From a virus, in the IMG/VR virus record IMGVR_UViG_3300014819_000034, positions 1 through 33,122 of that record: a stretch of 33,122 nt of DNA, one strand, 5' to 3'. Position 1 is the first letter of the stretch. Each line of letters opens with the position of its first letter. This document shows, piece after piece, positions 1 through 7,469 of this stretch. The notes under the pieces were generated by a model. The model did not search any database, was not told where the DNA came from, and saw nothing but the letters and a program-made list of their open reading frames with translations. Position numbers and translations under genes: made by a program.

Positions 1-22
1 TATTAGACATAAAATATAATAT

Positions 23-30
23 TACTTATC
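23..30 (-). promoter_or_regulatory. late-promoter-like element GATAAGTA
   Basis: GATAAGTA on the minus strand lies just past the sheath stop codon. The gene it would serve starts left of the window; by T4-like gene order that could be the tail tube gene. It is one of many identical or near-identical elements in front of genes here. Confidence 0.5.
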
Positions 31-32
31 AA

Positions 33-302
33 TTAAGAGGTAATTTCATTGAAATCTGAACCAGAACGTGTAGCCACAAAATCAGCTAATATAAATTCTG
101 CAGTGCGTACTGGTTGAATATAAATTGCTATCTTCAATGTATTGTCATCAACAACGTCTGGCGTGTTATTACGTTCATCGCAAATAATACGGAAGTCATA
201 TAAACCATCACTATTCTTGGCCTGATTAAATAATGGCAATAAAGAATTTACCAAACGCAAACGAGTTGTATAAGTATTGCCTTCAAATACATAGTACCTC
301 AA
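33..302 (-). CDS. tail sheath protein, C-terminal domain (separated from the rest by an in-frame TGA)
   Basis: These 89 codons encode the conserved C-terminal domain of T4 gp18-type sheath proteins (CDERNNTPDVVDDN and PVRTAEFILADFVATR are visible). The frame is identical to that of the upstream sheath ORF; only TGA (306-308) and CTC (303-305) intervene. The first codon here is TTG, a weak start, so this is most likely not a separate gene but the end of the sheath, reached by readthrough or present because of a mutation or base-call error. It ends in TAA. In contractile sheaths the C-terminal domain helps link neighbouring subunits, so its loss should be severe. Confidence 0.85.
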   Translation of the reverse strand: MRYYVFEGNTYTTRLRLVNSLLPLFNQAKNSDGLYDFRIICDERNNTPDVVDDNTLKIAIYIQPVRTAEFILADFVATRSGSDFNEITS

Positions 303-305
303 GAG

Positions 306-2459
306 TCACTGTACCACTTTTTCTAAGGTTAAGAACAATCTACGCACATTAATTCTATCAAACGCAGATGGCTTATTAAAGAGGGTCTTTTGTCCGAAAA
401 TAACATATCCATCTCCTGGAAAGTAAGCTACTGGATTGATATTAATTTTGTACAACAAGTCTCGATGTTTTTGTGTAGGATTAATAGCAATATCTGTTAT
501 ACCCGTTAAAGTGCCTCTAGCAAATCCAGCCGGGGCACTCCAAGGATAATTGGTTGCTGAAGACAACGCAATATCTGCTGCTACAAATCCAGACATAGGA
601 ATCCATACATAATTGTTAGAATCAGTACCAGAGACTTTTGCCCAATTACCATAGGTTGCTCCATAGCTAGTCACAATGTTTCCGTATAGATTTTTAAGAG
701 CCCAAAAAATGTCTGTAGAAAAATTATAGCCAGCTTTTTTAGTTGCTTTGACATTTGGACCATCTGGCCCATTTAAGAAAATGTAACGCAACGGATCTGC
801 AATAAACATATGGTCTTTACGGGTTTTTTCTGCAAAGGTAGCCATCTGAGATACAATTGACACATAATCATCTTTTAACACACTACTAAAAGTTGTAATA
901 TCTTGATTAAATAACGCAGTCAATTCTGTTGATGGAACTGGTTGAGTTGTATCAAAATATAAACCACTATAACCAGAATTTATAGTTTGGTAAATTCTTT
1001 CTCTACTTCTTGCTCCGGCGTAAATAGTGCCAAGACCCGCTTCTGCGAAAAGATCTAATTCTGTATCTAGATCATCTAATCGGTTTAATACTCTTCTTAA
1101 TTTGTCCGGAACATTACCAAGTTCTTGTCCTACGTCTTGGCTCTGAACAAAAGTTCCAACTGCGTATATGTTTTTAGCTTCAGGGTTTAGTCTGACAGTT
1201 TTTACTACATTACCAGAACCATCTAACCAATTATTACTATTAGTAATCCACGGATTGACTATCATCTTAATGTCTGAAGATTCTAGATTAGTTATCTTTT
1301 CTAGGGAGAAAGAAACTGGAGCCCCTCCCTTTTGATTGTTTTGTGTTCTTCCAGAATATAAAGAACCCGTGTGTCCTTCTTGAATTATGTAATCCAACTT
1401 AATAGTATCTTGTCCGTAAGTGGAAGTTCTTATTTTAAACAACATTAAGGTCAAACTATCATTGTAAGTTGATGAACCAAAATCTGACAAAAGAGGAAAT
1501 TGTTCAATAGCTTGAGAAATACTAGTTCCACCTTCTGTAGAAGTGCTGGATAACTTGAAACTTAAACGAGAAGCTGGTATATTGGTCCAGGTCTGTATTG
1601 CACTAGTCCCACTTGTGACTGTCTTTGCACCGGTCAAGGAGTCAAAATTGGTGGCTGGGTTATTATTTGAATTGTCTGCCAGCCCGACATAATAACCTTC
1701 ATATTTGTCATTAATAGTTGTTTTTGAAGAATTTACAATAACAATACCGGCATTTTTTAAATAATTTGCATTGCTTCCAGAGGTTGAAGAATACTTACTA
1801 CTCCAATTTACATCATTAGTAACTAAAGAATGATATTCTTCTTCATTCAATAAGATAGAAATTGGCTGACCGATTATAAAATTATTAGCCAGTTCATAAG
1901 GCAATGCTTTTGTAGATGCTGTCTCTATATAACTAGTTAAAATGTTAACTGTAGGAGTTTCTATGGTAGCAGATAAATTTGAATAACCATTGGTATAAAC
2001 TGAAGACATTGTGGTAACATCCGTAGACAATGTTATAGTTGTTACGCCTTTGAAGAAATAGTGGGAACCAGCCAAATTTTCTGTAGACATCAATGGGGTT
2101 ACAGTAGAAACTTGTGTTGTATAAGTAGCTATAACCGGATAAACCAAAGCTGCATGGGTATTAGCAAAACCAGCTCCCATTCCTGAGCCGTAAGCCATTC
2201 TGGTCACTGCTAAATTAGCTGGAGATTGAGTTAAAATTTGTTTAGCTGTGTGATACAAATAACGCTCGGCTTCATTCGTGGGTAATCCAAAGGTAGATTC
2301 AAAATCAGAAACAGAAGTAATGTTGATCACTTCGTCTGTATGCCCTTGAGGAGCAAATCCAGTAATAAATACTGTGGTACCCGCTTGAGCTCTTGTGGTT
2401 AAGGATTGATCAACCTCAGAAATTTGGACGCCTGGTGATGCTATGTATCTAGTAGACAT
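306..2459 (-). CDS. contractile tail sheath protein (gp18-like), main part up to an in-frame TGA
   Basis: This is the major sheath subunit that contracts around the tail tube. The N-terminus STRYIASPGVQISEVD and the motif GDGYVIFGQKTL..PSAFDRINVRRLFLTLEK are hallmarks of the family. I chose the ATG at 2457-2459, which begins MSTRY and is preceded by a late-promoter-like element; an upstream in-frame extension lacks similarity to the family. The frame stops at TGA 306-308 after 717 residues, then continues for about 90 residues of typical sheath C-terminal domain. Counting the TGA as one residue gives about 808 residues, longer than T4 gp18 (659); the extra length is a variable, Ser/Thr-rich middle region. 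Alignment by eye with marine T4-like sheaths shows the TGA replaces exactly one residue, with no indel. Confidence 0.95.
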   Translation of the reverse strand: MSTRYIASPGVQISEVDQSLTTRAQAGTTVFITGFAPQGHTDEVINITSVSDFESTFGLPTNEAERYLYHTAKQILTQSPANLAVTRMAYGSGMGAGFANTHAALVYPVIATYTTQVSTVTPLMSTENLAGSHYFFKGVTTITLSTDVTTMSSVYTNGYSNLSATIETPTVNILTSYIETASTKALPYELANNFIIGQPISILLNEEEYHSLVTNDVNWSSKYSSTSGSNANYLKNAGIVIVNSSKTTINDKYEGYYVGLADNSNNNPATNFDSLTGAKTVTSGTSAIQTWTNIPASRLSFKLSSTSTEGGTSISQAIEQFPLLSDFGSSTYNDSLTLMLFKIRTSTYGQDTIKLDYIIQEGHTGSLYSGRTQNNQKGGAPVSFSLEKITNLESSDIKMIVNPWITNSNNWLDGSGNVVKTVRLNPEAKNIYAVGTFVQSQDVGQELGNVPDKLRRVLNRLDDLDTELDLFAEAGLGTIYAGARSRERIYQTINSGYSGLYFDTTQPVPSTELTALFNQDITTFSSVLKDDYVSIVSQMATFAEKTRKDHMFIADPLRYIFLNGPDGPNVKATKKAGYNFSTDIFWALKNLYGNIVTSYGATYGNWAKVSGTDSNNYVWIPMSGFVAADIALSSATNYPWSAPAGFARGTLTGITDIAINPTQKHRDLLYKININPVAYFPGDGYVIFGQKTLFNKPSAFDRINVRRLFLTLEKVVQ

Positions 2460-2476
2460 AATAAATAATATAGAGT

Positions 2477-2484
2477 TACTTATC
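2477..2484 (-). promoter_or_regulatory. late-promoter-like element of the sheath gene
   Basis: GATAAGTA on the minus strand, 17 nt upstream of the chosen sheath ATG. It resembles the T4 late promoter TATAAATA and recurs before many genes in the window. Confidence 0.55.
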
Positions 2485-2527
2485 CATTTTAAAGTCTCAA
2501 AAACCAATTTGAATAAGCAAACCTTTT

Positions 2528-2535
2528 GATAAATA
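2528..2535 (+). promoter_or_regulatory. late-promoter-like element GATAAATA
   Basis: GATAAATA lies 5 nt upstream of the ATG at 2541. If used like a T4 late promoter, transcription would begin at or next to the start codon. Confidence 0.5.
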
Positions 2536-2540
2536 TCTTT

Positions 2541-2870
2541 ATGAGTAAATTTAATAGTATCTTTCAAAAGACTTTCAGCAACATTTCTGAAGCGGCTCCA
2601 ACTCCCGGCACTTCTAATTCTGCTCTCCCGAGTATAACTTCTTTATTTGCTGCCAAAAACACAGATCAGTTGTGGAAGACTAATTTTTTGAAGGCTATAA
2701 ATGCTACAATTACAAATTCCAACCCAGGACAACTTCCAACATCTCTGACAGATGCAGAAAAGAAAACCTTACTAGATTTAGATGCTCATTATAATTCTGC
2801 TCAAACAACCACTACCCCAGCAACAACTTCAACAACAACCCCTGCACCTAGTAATAAACCTGTAGTTTAG
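2541..2870 (+). CDS. hypothetical protein with Thr/Pro-rich tail
   Basis: This 109-residue protein is not one I recognise. The start ATG at 2541 follows a GATAAATA element; a TTG five codons upstream is less likely. The N-terminus MSKFNSIFQKTFSNISEAA resembles the short capsid-targeting peptides of T4 internal head proteins. The last 25 residues are mostly Thr, Pro, Ala and Ser (TTTTPATTSTTTPAPS), a flexible tail. It is divergent from the sheath gene and is followed by phoH. The stop is TAG. Confidence 0.7.
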   Translation: MSKFNSIFQKTFSNISEAAPTPGTSNSALPSITSLFAAKNTDQLWKTNFLKAINATITNSNPGQLPTSLTDAEKKTLLDLDAHYNSAQTTTTPATTSTTTPAPSNKPVV

Positions 2871-2915
2871 GTTGTTGAATTTTTTTGACATCTTGGTTGT
2901 AAATATAAACAACAT

Positions 2916-3713
2916 ATGGGAAACAAACCCCGTTCTAAGAGCCGGCTTTTGGATGACTCTATTAAAACAGAAAAACCAAAAGATAATTCACCTCACGTCT
3001 TCCAGCGAGATAAAGTAAATTTTGATTTTACCATCAGAGAATTACCATGGACAGATAAACAAAAAGAACTTATACAAATTCTTTTAAATAAAAATACAAA
3101 ATGTGTTTTTATAGAAGGCCCTGCTGGAGTTTCAAAAACTTCAACAGCAGTATATGCTGGGTTACAATTATTAAAAAACAAAAAAGCCTCTGATATTATT
3201 TTTGTTAGAAGTGCGGTAGAAAGTGCTGATAGTAAAATTGGATATCTTCCAGGAACCATTGATGAAAAATTTGAAGCTTATATGGCTCCATTCGTAGAAA
3301 AGATGGAAGAGTTCTTAGAAAACAACACCATTAAAAGATTACATACCGATAAAAGAGTTAGTGCTATGCCAGTAAACTATATAAGAGGATTGCATTGGCC
3401 AGCTAAAGTAATCATCGTAGATGAATGTCAAAATATTACTTTTCGTGAATTAGTAACCACTATTACCCGATTGGGGGAATTTTCCAAAATTATTTTTCTA
3501 GGAGATCCAAATCAATCAGATTTGCCACACGGCAAAATGGGTGGATTTAGTAAGATGTGTAAGCTTTTTTCAGACCAAGAAAGTGCTGATCACGGAGTAT
3601 ATCATTTTAAATTTGATAAAGAAGATATTGTGCGTTCTGAATTTGTAAAATTCGTAGTAGGAAAAATAGAGGATGGTTCACCCCATTCTCATGAAATGTT
3701 TCCCAGTAATTGA
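2916..3713 (+). CDS. phoH: PhoH-like P-loop ATPase
   Basis: A 265-residue PhoH family protein, a cytoplasmic P-loop NTPase very common in marine and other T4-like phages; its precise role is unsettled (RNA metabolism and the phosphate-starvation response have been proposed). Walker A is GPAGVSKT at residues 68-75 and Walker B is VIIVDE at 165-170; FLGDPNQSDLP further on is also typical of the family. The roughly 40-residue N-terminal part is charged and probably disordered. The gene ends TGA immediately followed by an in-frame TAA, and this stop overlaps the GATAAATA element of the next gene. There is no visible Shine-Dalgarno sequence. Confidence 0.95.
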   Translation: MGNKPRSKSRLLDDSIKTEKPKDNSPHVFQRDKVNFDFTIRELPWTDKQKELIQILLNKNTKCVFIEGPAGVSKTSTAVYAGLQLLKNKKASDIIFVRSAVESADSKIGYLPGTIDEKFEAYMAPFVEKMEEFLENNTIKRLHTDKRVSAMPVNYIRGLHWPAKVIIVDECQNITFRELVTTITRLGEFSKIIFLGDPNQSDLPHGKMGGFSKMCKLFSDQESADHGVYHFKFDKEDIVRSEFVKFVVGKIEDGSPHSHEMFPSN

Positions 3714-3719
3714 TAAATA
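3712..3719 (+). promoter_or_regulatory. late-promoter-like element overlapping the phoH stop
   Basis: GATAAATA overlaps the phoH stop codon and lies 4 nt upstream of the ATG at 3724, so the zinc-ribbon gene may have its own leaderless or nearly leaderless transcript. Confidence 0.45.
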
Positions 3720-3723
3720 TAAC

Positions 3724-3918
3724 ATGAGTGACTCAAATAACAAACCAGAATACCAGACCCTAGCTAATCGCCCAGTTGCTTGCACTTACTGCGGAAACCA
3801 TGTTCAGGGTAGACTGATGGAACAGTATGATCCTCGTTCTAAACAATCCAATAAAATAATTCGTTGGAATTGTGGACGATGTGGAAATACTGTCCGTATT
3901 GGAAAACCACAAGAGTAA
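3724..3918 (+). CDS. small zinc-ribbon protein
   Basis: A 64-residue protein with two Cys pairs, CTYC (residues about 20-23) and CGRC (about 51-54), typical of a zinc ribbon. The start is the ATG at 3724 right after the GATAAATA element; a longer reading frame inside phoH is unlikely to be used. It sits between phoH and another small gene and ends 1 nt before the next ATG, suggesting coupled translation. Nucleic-acid binding is plausible from the fold, but the function is not known. Confidence 0.8.
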   Translation: MSDSNNKPEYQTLANRPVACTYCGNHVQGRLMEQYDPRSKQSNKIIRWNCGRCGNTVRIGKPQE

Positions 3919-3919
3919 T

Positions 3920-4393
3920 ATGACAGATATGGATAAATTATTCCAAGAAGCACTTGGAGGACTTTGGAACAATCCAACATATGGTGGCTATAGTGATCCA
4001 CCAAGAAAGGACTTTGCACCAGTCAGTAATGCTTCGGGATATGATTTTCCATACCAGAAAAATACTCCTCCTATTTTTCCACCGACAGCACCAGGTCCAG
4101 AGAATCCTATTAATATGCCGTGGCCTTTACAAACAGTTACGGCAGATTTGACAGATAGTTTTACCTATTTGTTGGCAGCTGGTAATAAAATAGAAAATTG
4201 TTTAAAATTAAATAAAAAAGTTTCTTCTAAACAAAAGAAAAAATTAAACAAACTTCTTAGTTATACTGGACAAATTTTAGGAGCTATTCAAAATTTAGAC
4301 AAACAGCTTACTCTTTCTATGGATATGTCTAAAGAATTACCAGTGTCCAATCCCCACCAAGAAAGAGATCTGAATAAGGGTGAGTTTCCCTAG
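3920..4393 (+). CDS. hypothetical phage protein
   Basis: A 157-residue protein I do not recognise. The first half is rich in Pro, Gly, Asn and Tyr (for example FPPTAPGPENPINMPWP), and the second half is Lys-rich and likely helical (LKLNKKVSSKQKKKLNKLL). The N-terminus MTDMDKLFQEALGGLW has a capsid-targeting-like look (F-x-E-A). ATG 3929 is an alternative start. The frame ends in TAG and overlaps the leader of the next gene. Only AAGAG, 5-9 nt before the ATG, could act as a weak ribosome-binding site. Confidence 0.75.
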   Translation: MTDMDKLFQEALGGLWNNPTYGGYSDPPRKDFAPVSNASGYDFPYQKNTPPIFPPTAPGPENPINMPWPLQTVTADLTDSFTYLLAAGNKIENCLKLNKKVSSKQKKKLNKLLSYTGQILGAIQNLDKQLTLSMDMSKELPVSNPHQERDLNKGEFP

Positions 4394-4415
4394 AACTAAT
4401 GATAAATTAGTTTTA

Positions 4416-4868
4416 ATGAAATTATTCAAATATTTTTTATCCTATAAAGACTTCTTTAAGTCTACCACTATAGTATTAACTAATTCTGGTTTGGTAGGTC
4501 TTGCCTTCACACTCTTAGACAAACCATTTTGGCCGGCTTTTATCTTAGCCACTTGCACCCAATATCTCGCATTTGGAGTTTTGGTTTCTATTGTATCACA
4601 ATATCTTCAATCCAAGGTGAGATTGGCAGAATTAGATAGTCTAGAGCCATTATCTACCATCCTACAATGTGCTTCTTGTACCACTCCAAACGTAACCACC
4701 TTTGTACCAGATCAACAGGAGCGAGTAGAATTTGTATGTGATAAATGTGAGGGTAAGAATGTTGTTTCTATTAATTTTACAGTTGCTAGAGTAACAGAAT
4801 TCATTGAACCTATTCAGGTATCGCAGAATATTGGCAACATGATTCCTACTCAACAATTTAAAAACTAA
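4416..4868 (+). CDS. membrane protein with C-terminal zinc ribbon
   Basis: A 150-residue protein. Two hydrophobic segments lie at about residues 19-36 and 41-62 (IVLTNSGLVGLAFTLL; WPAFILATCTQYLAFGVLVSIV), followed by a soluble part with two CxxC pairs (CASC and CDKC) about 30 residues apart that could bind zinc. I chose the ATG at 4416 (MKLFKYFLSYK) rather than a GTG at 4380 that overlaps the preceding gene. The stop TAA lies 2 nt before the next ATG, so the two genes are probably cotranscribed. The function is unknown. Confidence 0.8.
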   Translation: MKLFKYFLSYKDFFKSTTIVLTNSGLVGLAFTLLDKPFWPAFILATCTQYLAFGVLVSIVSQYLQSKVRLAELDSLEPLSTILQCASCTTPNVTTFVPDQQERVEFVCDKCEGKNVVSINFTVARVTEFIEPIQVSQNIGNMIPTQQFKN

Positions 4869-4870
4869 TA

Positions 4871-5179
4871 ATGAAAACTAAAACACAACCCACAGAAGAA
4901 CTTCAATCCCCTCTAGCCTGGTGGGGTAAAACCCAAGAAAAATCTTTAACACTAGCTAAGTGGATGGCTTTTTATGAAGCAGTTAACATCATAGCAGACA
5001 AAGCAGAAGAAAGAAATATACCCTTTGAAGAGGTTAAACTTTGTCCCCTAGATATCAGAGATTATATTAATTCTACACAAGACATCTTTCTTCGCAAACT
5101 TCTAGAAGAAGATTATAAAATTCAAATTTATCACTCCGAAGAAAGTACTACAGATTTTTTAAAGGTTGATATTGTTTAA
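4871..5179 (+). CDS. hypothetical protein
   Basis: A 102-residue acidic, probably helical protein with no motif I recognise. It starts 2 nt after the previous stop. Its TAA at 5177-5179 overlaps the TAA of the convergent neck-like gene (5176-5178), so the two transcription units meet with no spacer and no terminator hairpin. Confidence 0.75.
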   Translation: MKTKTQPTEELQSPLAWWGKTQEKSLTLAKWMAFYEAVNIIADKAEERNIPFEEVKLCPLDIRDYINSTQDIFLRKLLEEDYKIQIYHSEESTTDFLKVDIV

Positions 5180-6096
5180 TAATGACCGTATACAGACGGG
5201 TTGCTATTAGGATTATCTGTAATATAACTAAAATTTTCATTAGCAGCCTGTTCTATTACATCATTATCATCAAGAACATTTGCTCCTTGACCAGCACCCG
5301 GACTATGTGGTTCTTGGCTAAATTGATACCTCTTAGCTGCTAAAAACCAAACATAATGTCCTCCCAAAGCATTTTGTTTGAATTCATCTATGCTTTCTGT
5401 TAACTCATAAACAGTAGTACCTCGCTTTGGAAAGTGAATACGATCAGAACCAAATTCCGTAAGAGCAATTAAATCTCCAGCCTTAGGTTCTTTCGTTTGA
5501 AGATTTAAAGCTGATATGGATATATTAAGTGAATTGACTGCATCAGTACTTAAAGTAAAGAATGCACTAGAACTTAAACCATCAAACGTAATAGAGCTTA
5601 ATGTTAAAGAACTTAAAGAAGGGCTTCCGAGGGCATTAACAGCATCAGTACTCAAAGAGGTTGTACTTAAGAAAGCAAACGCGGTTGCACTTAATTTAGA
5701 AGAACTTAAACAAATAAAGGAAGTAGCAGTCAATGCAGAAAAAGCAGCTGCTTTAACTACATCTGCACTTAAATTGTGGAAAGATAAAGAACTTAAAGCA
5801 TTCTCAAATAAGGTCGGATGAATTACAGCCGTAACATCCCCTTCTGCAATAATACCCATCCTAGATAAAAGTATAGAATCATTAGAAAGAGCCAATGCTA
5901 ATATCATCGGAACTCCAGGAGCAAAACCCGCATCTGGACTTTCTCCATATAAAGGATTGCTAGAAGATAATTGGGTCAGATTGCTATAATAAACTATTTC
6001 TTGACCCCCTATACTGATTTGTTCTTTCCACCAATTAGAGAAATTCTGTCTCTCATTGGCATTGATCTTTTTATTTAAAAATCGTAAAGAGTCCAT
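5176..6096 (-). CDS. neck / head-tail connector-like structural protein with a Ser/Leu-rich insert
   Basis: A 306-residue protein. The beginning (YYSNL...NPLYGESPDAGFAP...NDSILLSRMGIIAEGDVTAVIH) and the end (PKAGDLIALTEFG...YELTESIDEF...GHYVWFLAAKRYQFSQEP) follow the pattern of T4 gp14-like neck proteins: a small virion protein joining head and tail. Between them, about residues 95-200, sits a low-complexity stretch rich in Leu, Ser, Ala and Thr with a rough 5-10 residue rhythm (NLSADVVKAAAFSALT, LSTDAVNALG, LSTDAVNSLN) that is not usual for the family. It starts at the ATG at 6096. The gp14 assignment rests on motif pattern only. Confidence 0.6.
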   Translation of the reverse strand: MDSLRFLNKKINANERQNFSNWWKEQISIGGQEIVYYSNLTQLSSSNPLYGESPDAGFAPGVPMILALALSNDSILLSRMGIIAEGDVTAVIHPTLFENALSSLSFHNLSADVVKAAAFSALTATSFICLSSSKLSATAFAFLSTTSLSTDAVNALGSPSLSSLTLSSITFDGLSSSAFFTLSTDAVNSLNISISALNLQTKEPKAGDLIALTEFGSDRIHFPKRGTTVYELTESIDEFKQNALGGHYVWFLAAKRYQFSQEPHSPGAGQGANVLDDNDVIEQAANENFSYITDNPNSNPSVYGHY

Positions 6097-6099
6097 ATT

Positions 6100-6507
6100 T
6101 TATTTTTTAAAAAGAGTCCAGGTTTGATTTTCTGGAAAATATTTAATACAAATTTTAGATCCAGTTAGTTTACATTTTATACCACCGATAGACTTGGTAT
6201 AAGGTTTGTCTTCTTCAAAATCATGTTTAATCTTATAAGCTTGAAATATTGGTCTTACCATAGACCATTTTAAATTTGGCATGACAGTTTTACCGGAATT
6301 AGCAAATTGACTGATTAATGGATGCTTAATTTTTTGATTTGTATTGGCTGCTACCAAATTCATTTTACCACTTTTACGATGATCCATCTTGGTAATTCTA
6401 GCAGTACTCTGGTGATGGGTTCTAGTGTTCTTGGTTGCTTTGGGACCACTATTAAAGGTTGCACCATTGTTACTCTTTTTAAAAAATGAAGAAAAATTAT
6501 CTTCCAT
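6100..6507 (-). CDS. hypothetical basic protein
   Basis: A 135-residue protein, strongly basic with many Lys, Asn, Thr and Gln in the first half and a more ordered second half (IGGIKCKLTGSKICIKYFPENQTWTLFKK). It ends 3 nt before the neck-like gene on the same strand, so they are probably cotranscribed. A CATAAGTA element lies 10 nt upstream of the ATG and follows a terminator hairpin, marking this as the start of a new transcription unit. I do not recognise its function. Confidence 0.75.
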   Translation of the reverse strand: MEDNFSSFFKKSNNGATFNSGPKATKNTRTHHQSTARITKMDHRKSGKMNLVAANTNQKIKHPLISQFANSGKTVMPNLKWSMVRPIFQAYKIKHDFEEDKPYTKSIGGIKCKLTGSKICIKYFPENQTWTLFKK

Positions 6508-6517
6508 AATATTATAG

Positions 6518-6525
6518 TACTTATG
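6518..6525 (-). promoter_or_regulatory. late-promoter-like element CATAAGTA
   Basis: CATAAGTA on the minus strand, 10 nt upstream of the ATG at 6507 and directly downstream of a factor-independent terminator: a terminator-promoter junction between two minus-strand units. Confidence 0.5.
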
Positions 6526-6531
6526 TAAAAA

Positions 6532-6564
6532 AAATCCGCCTTCATACAGTATGAAGGCGGATTT
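6532..6564 (-). terminator. factor-independent terminator
   Basis: A perfect inverted repeat: AAATCCGCCTTCATAC pairs with GTATGAAGGCGGATTT around a one-base centre (effective loop about 5 nt). On the minus strand it is followed by a run of eight T. It lies 25 nt past the stop of the acidic-protein gene. Confidence 0.9.
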
Positions 6565-6588
6565 AACTATTAATACTGAACTATCAAA

Positions 6589-7419
6589 TTATTGATCGAA
6601 CCAAGCTTTGCCTTTGGAAACTCCGTTAACATCATTCTTTTTGCCTTCTAAAGGTTTGGTGTTACCTTTGAAAGGTACATACTTGCCTTCTGGTTTTTTA
6701 CCATTTGGAGTTTGTGCTTTACCCTTTGAAACCGGAACTGCTCCCTTTACTGTACGGGATTTGGGATCTGATAAACCAGCACTTAATTTTTGAAGATCTA
6801 CTAAAGCATGGCCCAACTCTTCAGCATCAACTGAATCTTCTAGATTGGTTTCTCCATCTGTATCATCCCCAGTATCTGTATCTGTATCTGTATCATCATC
6901 GGAATCTGAATCATCCATTTCTGTTTCTTCTTCTACTTCTTCATGACCAGAAATTTTCTCTAAAGCTGCAACAGCTGCTCTTAAATGGGTTAGGAGTTCT
7001 GACATTGCATCCATTTCTCCTTCTCCTTCTCCATGTTCTTCGAACTCTCCCTCACCAGTTTCTGTATCTCCACTAAAATTCATTTCCAAATTTCCTTCTG
7101 GAGATTCTCCTCCACTAATTTCATTAGCTTCTTCTTCGTGTTCCCAGTTTTCATGAGACAACACTTGATTGAATAATTTGTCAAAAGGATTAACTGAATC
7201 ACCTAATGTAGTAGCCTTTGCAACTTTGGGCTTGGAGTCTGATGAAGCAGAATTTAAATGAGCTGCAGATTTTTCTGGAGTTTCTACTTCATCTGAATTA
7301 TTGAAAGGAGCTTTTTTATCTCCACCGTCAAAAAAAGGTCCAGTTTTTTTAGGTCCAGATACTGCATGAGAACCTTTATTTTCATTCAGGACATTGAGAT
7401 AGTCATTAATAATAGCCAT
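6589..7419 (-). CDS. highly acidic low-complexity protein, possible head core or internal protein
   Basis: A 276-residue protein with long acidic runs (EEVEEETEMDDSDSDDDTDTDTDTGDD region, about residues 160-195) and Lys/Gly-rich ends. The start is the ATG at 7417-7419 (MAIINDYLNVLNENKG); a longer frame would put the start upstream across the promoter-like element. The short amphipathic N-terminus and extreme charge resemble prohead core or packaged internal proteins of T4-like phages, but this is inference; I see no domain. It has its own GATAAGTA element and a strong terminator, so it is probably a one-gene unit. Confidence 0.75.
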   Translation of the reverse strand: MAIINDYLNVLNENKGSHAVSGPKKTGPFFDGGDKKAPFNNSDEVETPEKSAAHLNSASSDSKPKVAKATTLGDSVNPFDKLFNQVLSHENWEHEEEANEISGGESPEGNLEMNFSGDTETGEGEFEEHGEGEGEMDAMSELLTHLRAAVAALEKISGHEEVEEETEMDDSDSDDDTDTDTDTGDDTDGETNLEDSVDAEELGHALVDLQKLSAGLSDPKSRTVKGAVPVSKGKAQTPNGKKPEGKYVPFKGNTKPLEGKKNDVNGVSKGKAWFDQ

Positions 7420-7439
7420 ATATTTTTTAGTTGTAAGAT

Positions 7440-7447
7440 TACTTATC
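7440..7447 (-). promoter_or_regulatory. late-promoter-like element GATAAGTA
   Basis: GATAAGTA on the minus strand, 20 nt upstream of the start chosen for the acidic protein. Its position supports that start over the upstream in-frame one. Confidence 0.5.
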
Positions 7448-7469
7448 CAAGTGTTGGACAAAAACTAGG

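Noticed and set aside
306-308. TGA reassigned to Trp throughout the phage
   Set aside because: About 30 other genes read through intact with TGG for Trp, and TGA ends nrdB and the holin-like gene in ATGA overlaps, so it is a working stop. All six TGA stops are backed by a TAA or TAG within nine codons, but that is not rare in AT-rich DNA.
5516-5821. Plus-strand open frame antisense to the neck-like gene
   Set aside because: It arises from the low-complexity Ser/Leu insert; no start signals and no match to plus-strand gene layout.
6705-7076. Plus-strand Leu/His-rich open frame
   Set aside because: Antisense shadow of the acidic repeat region of the minus-strand gene.
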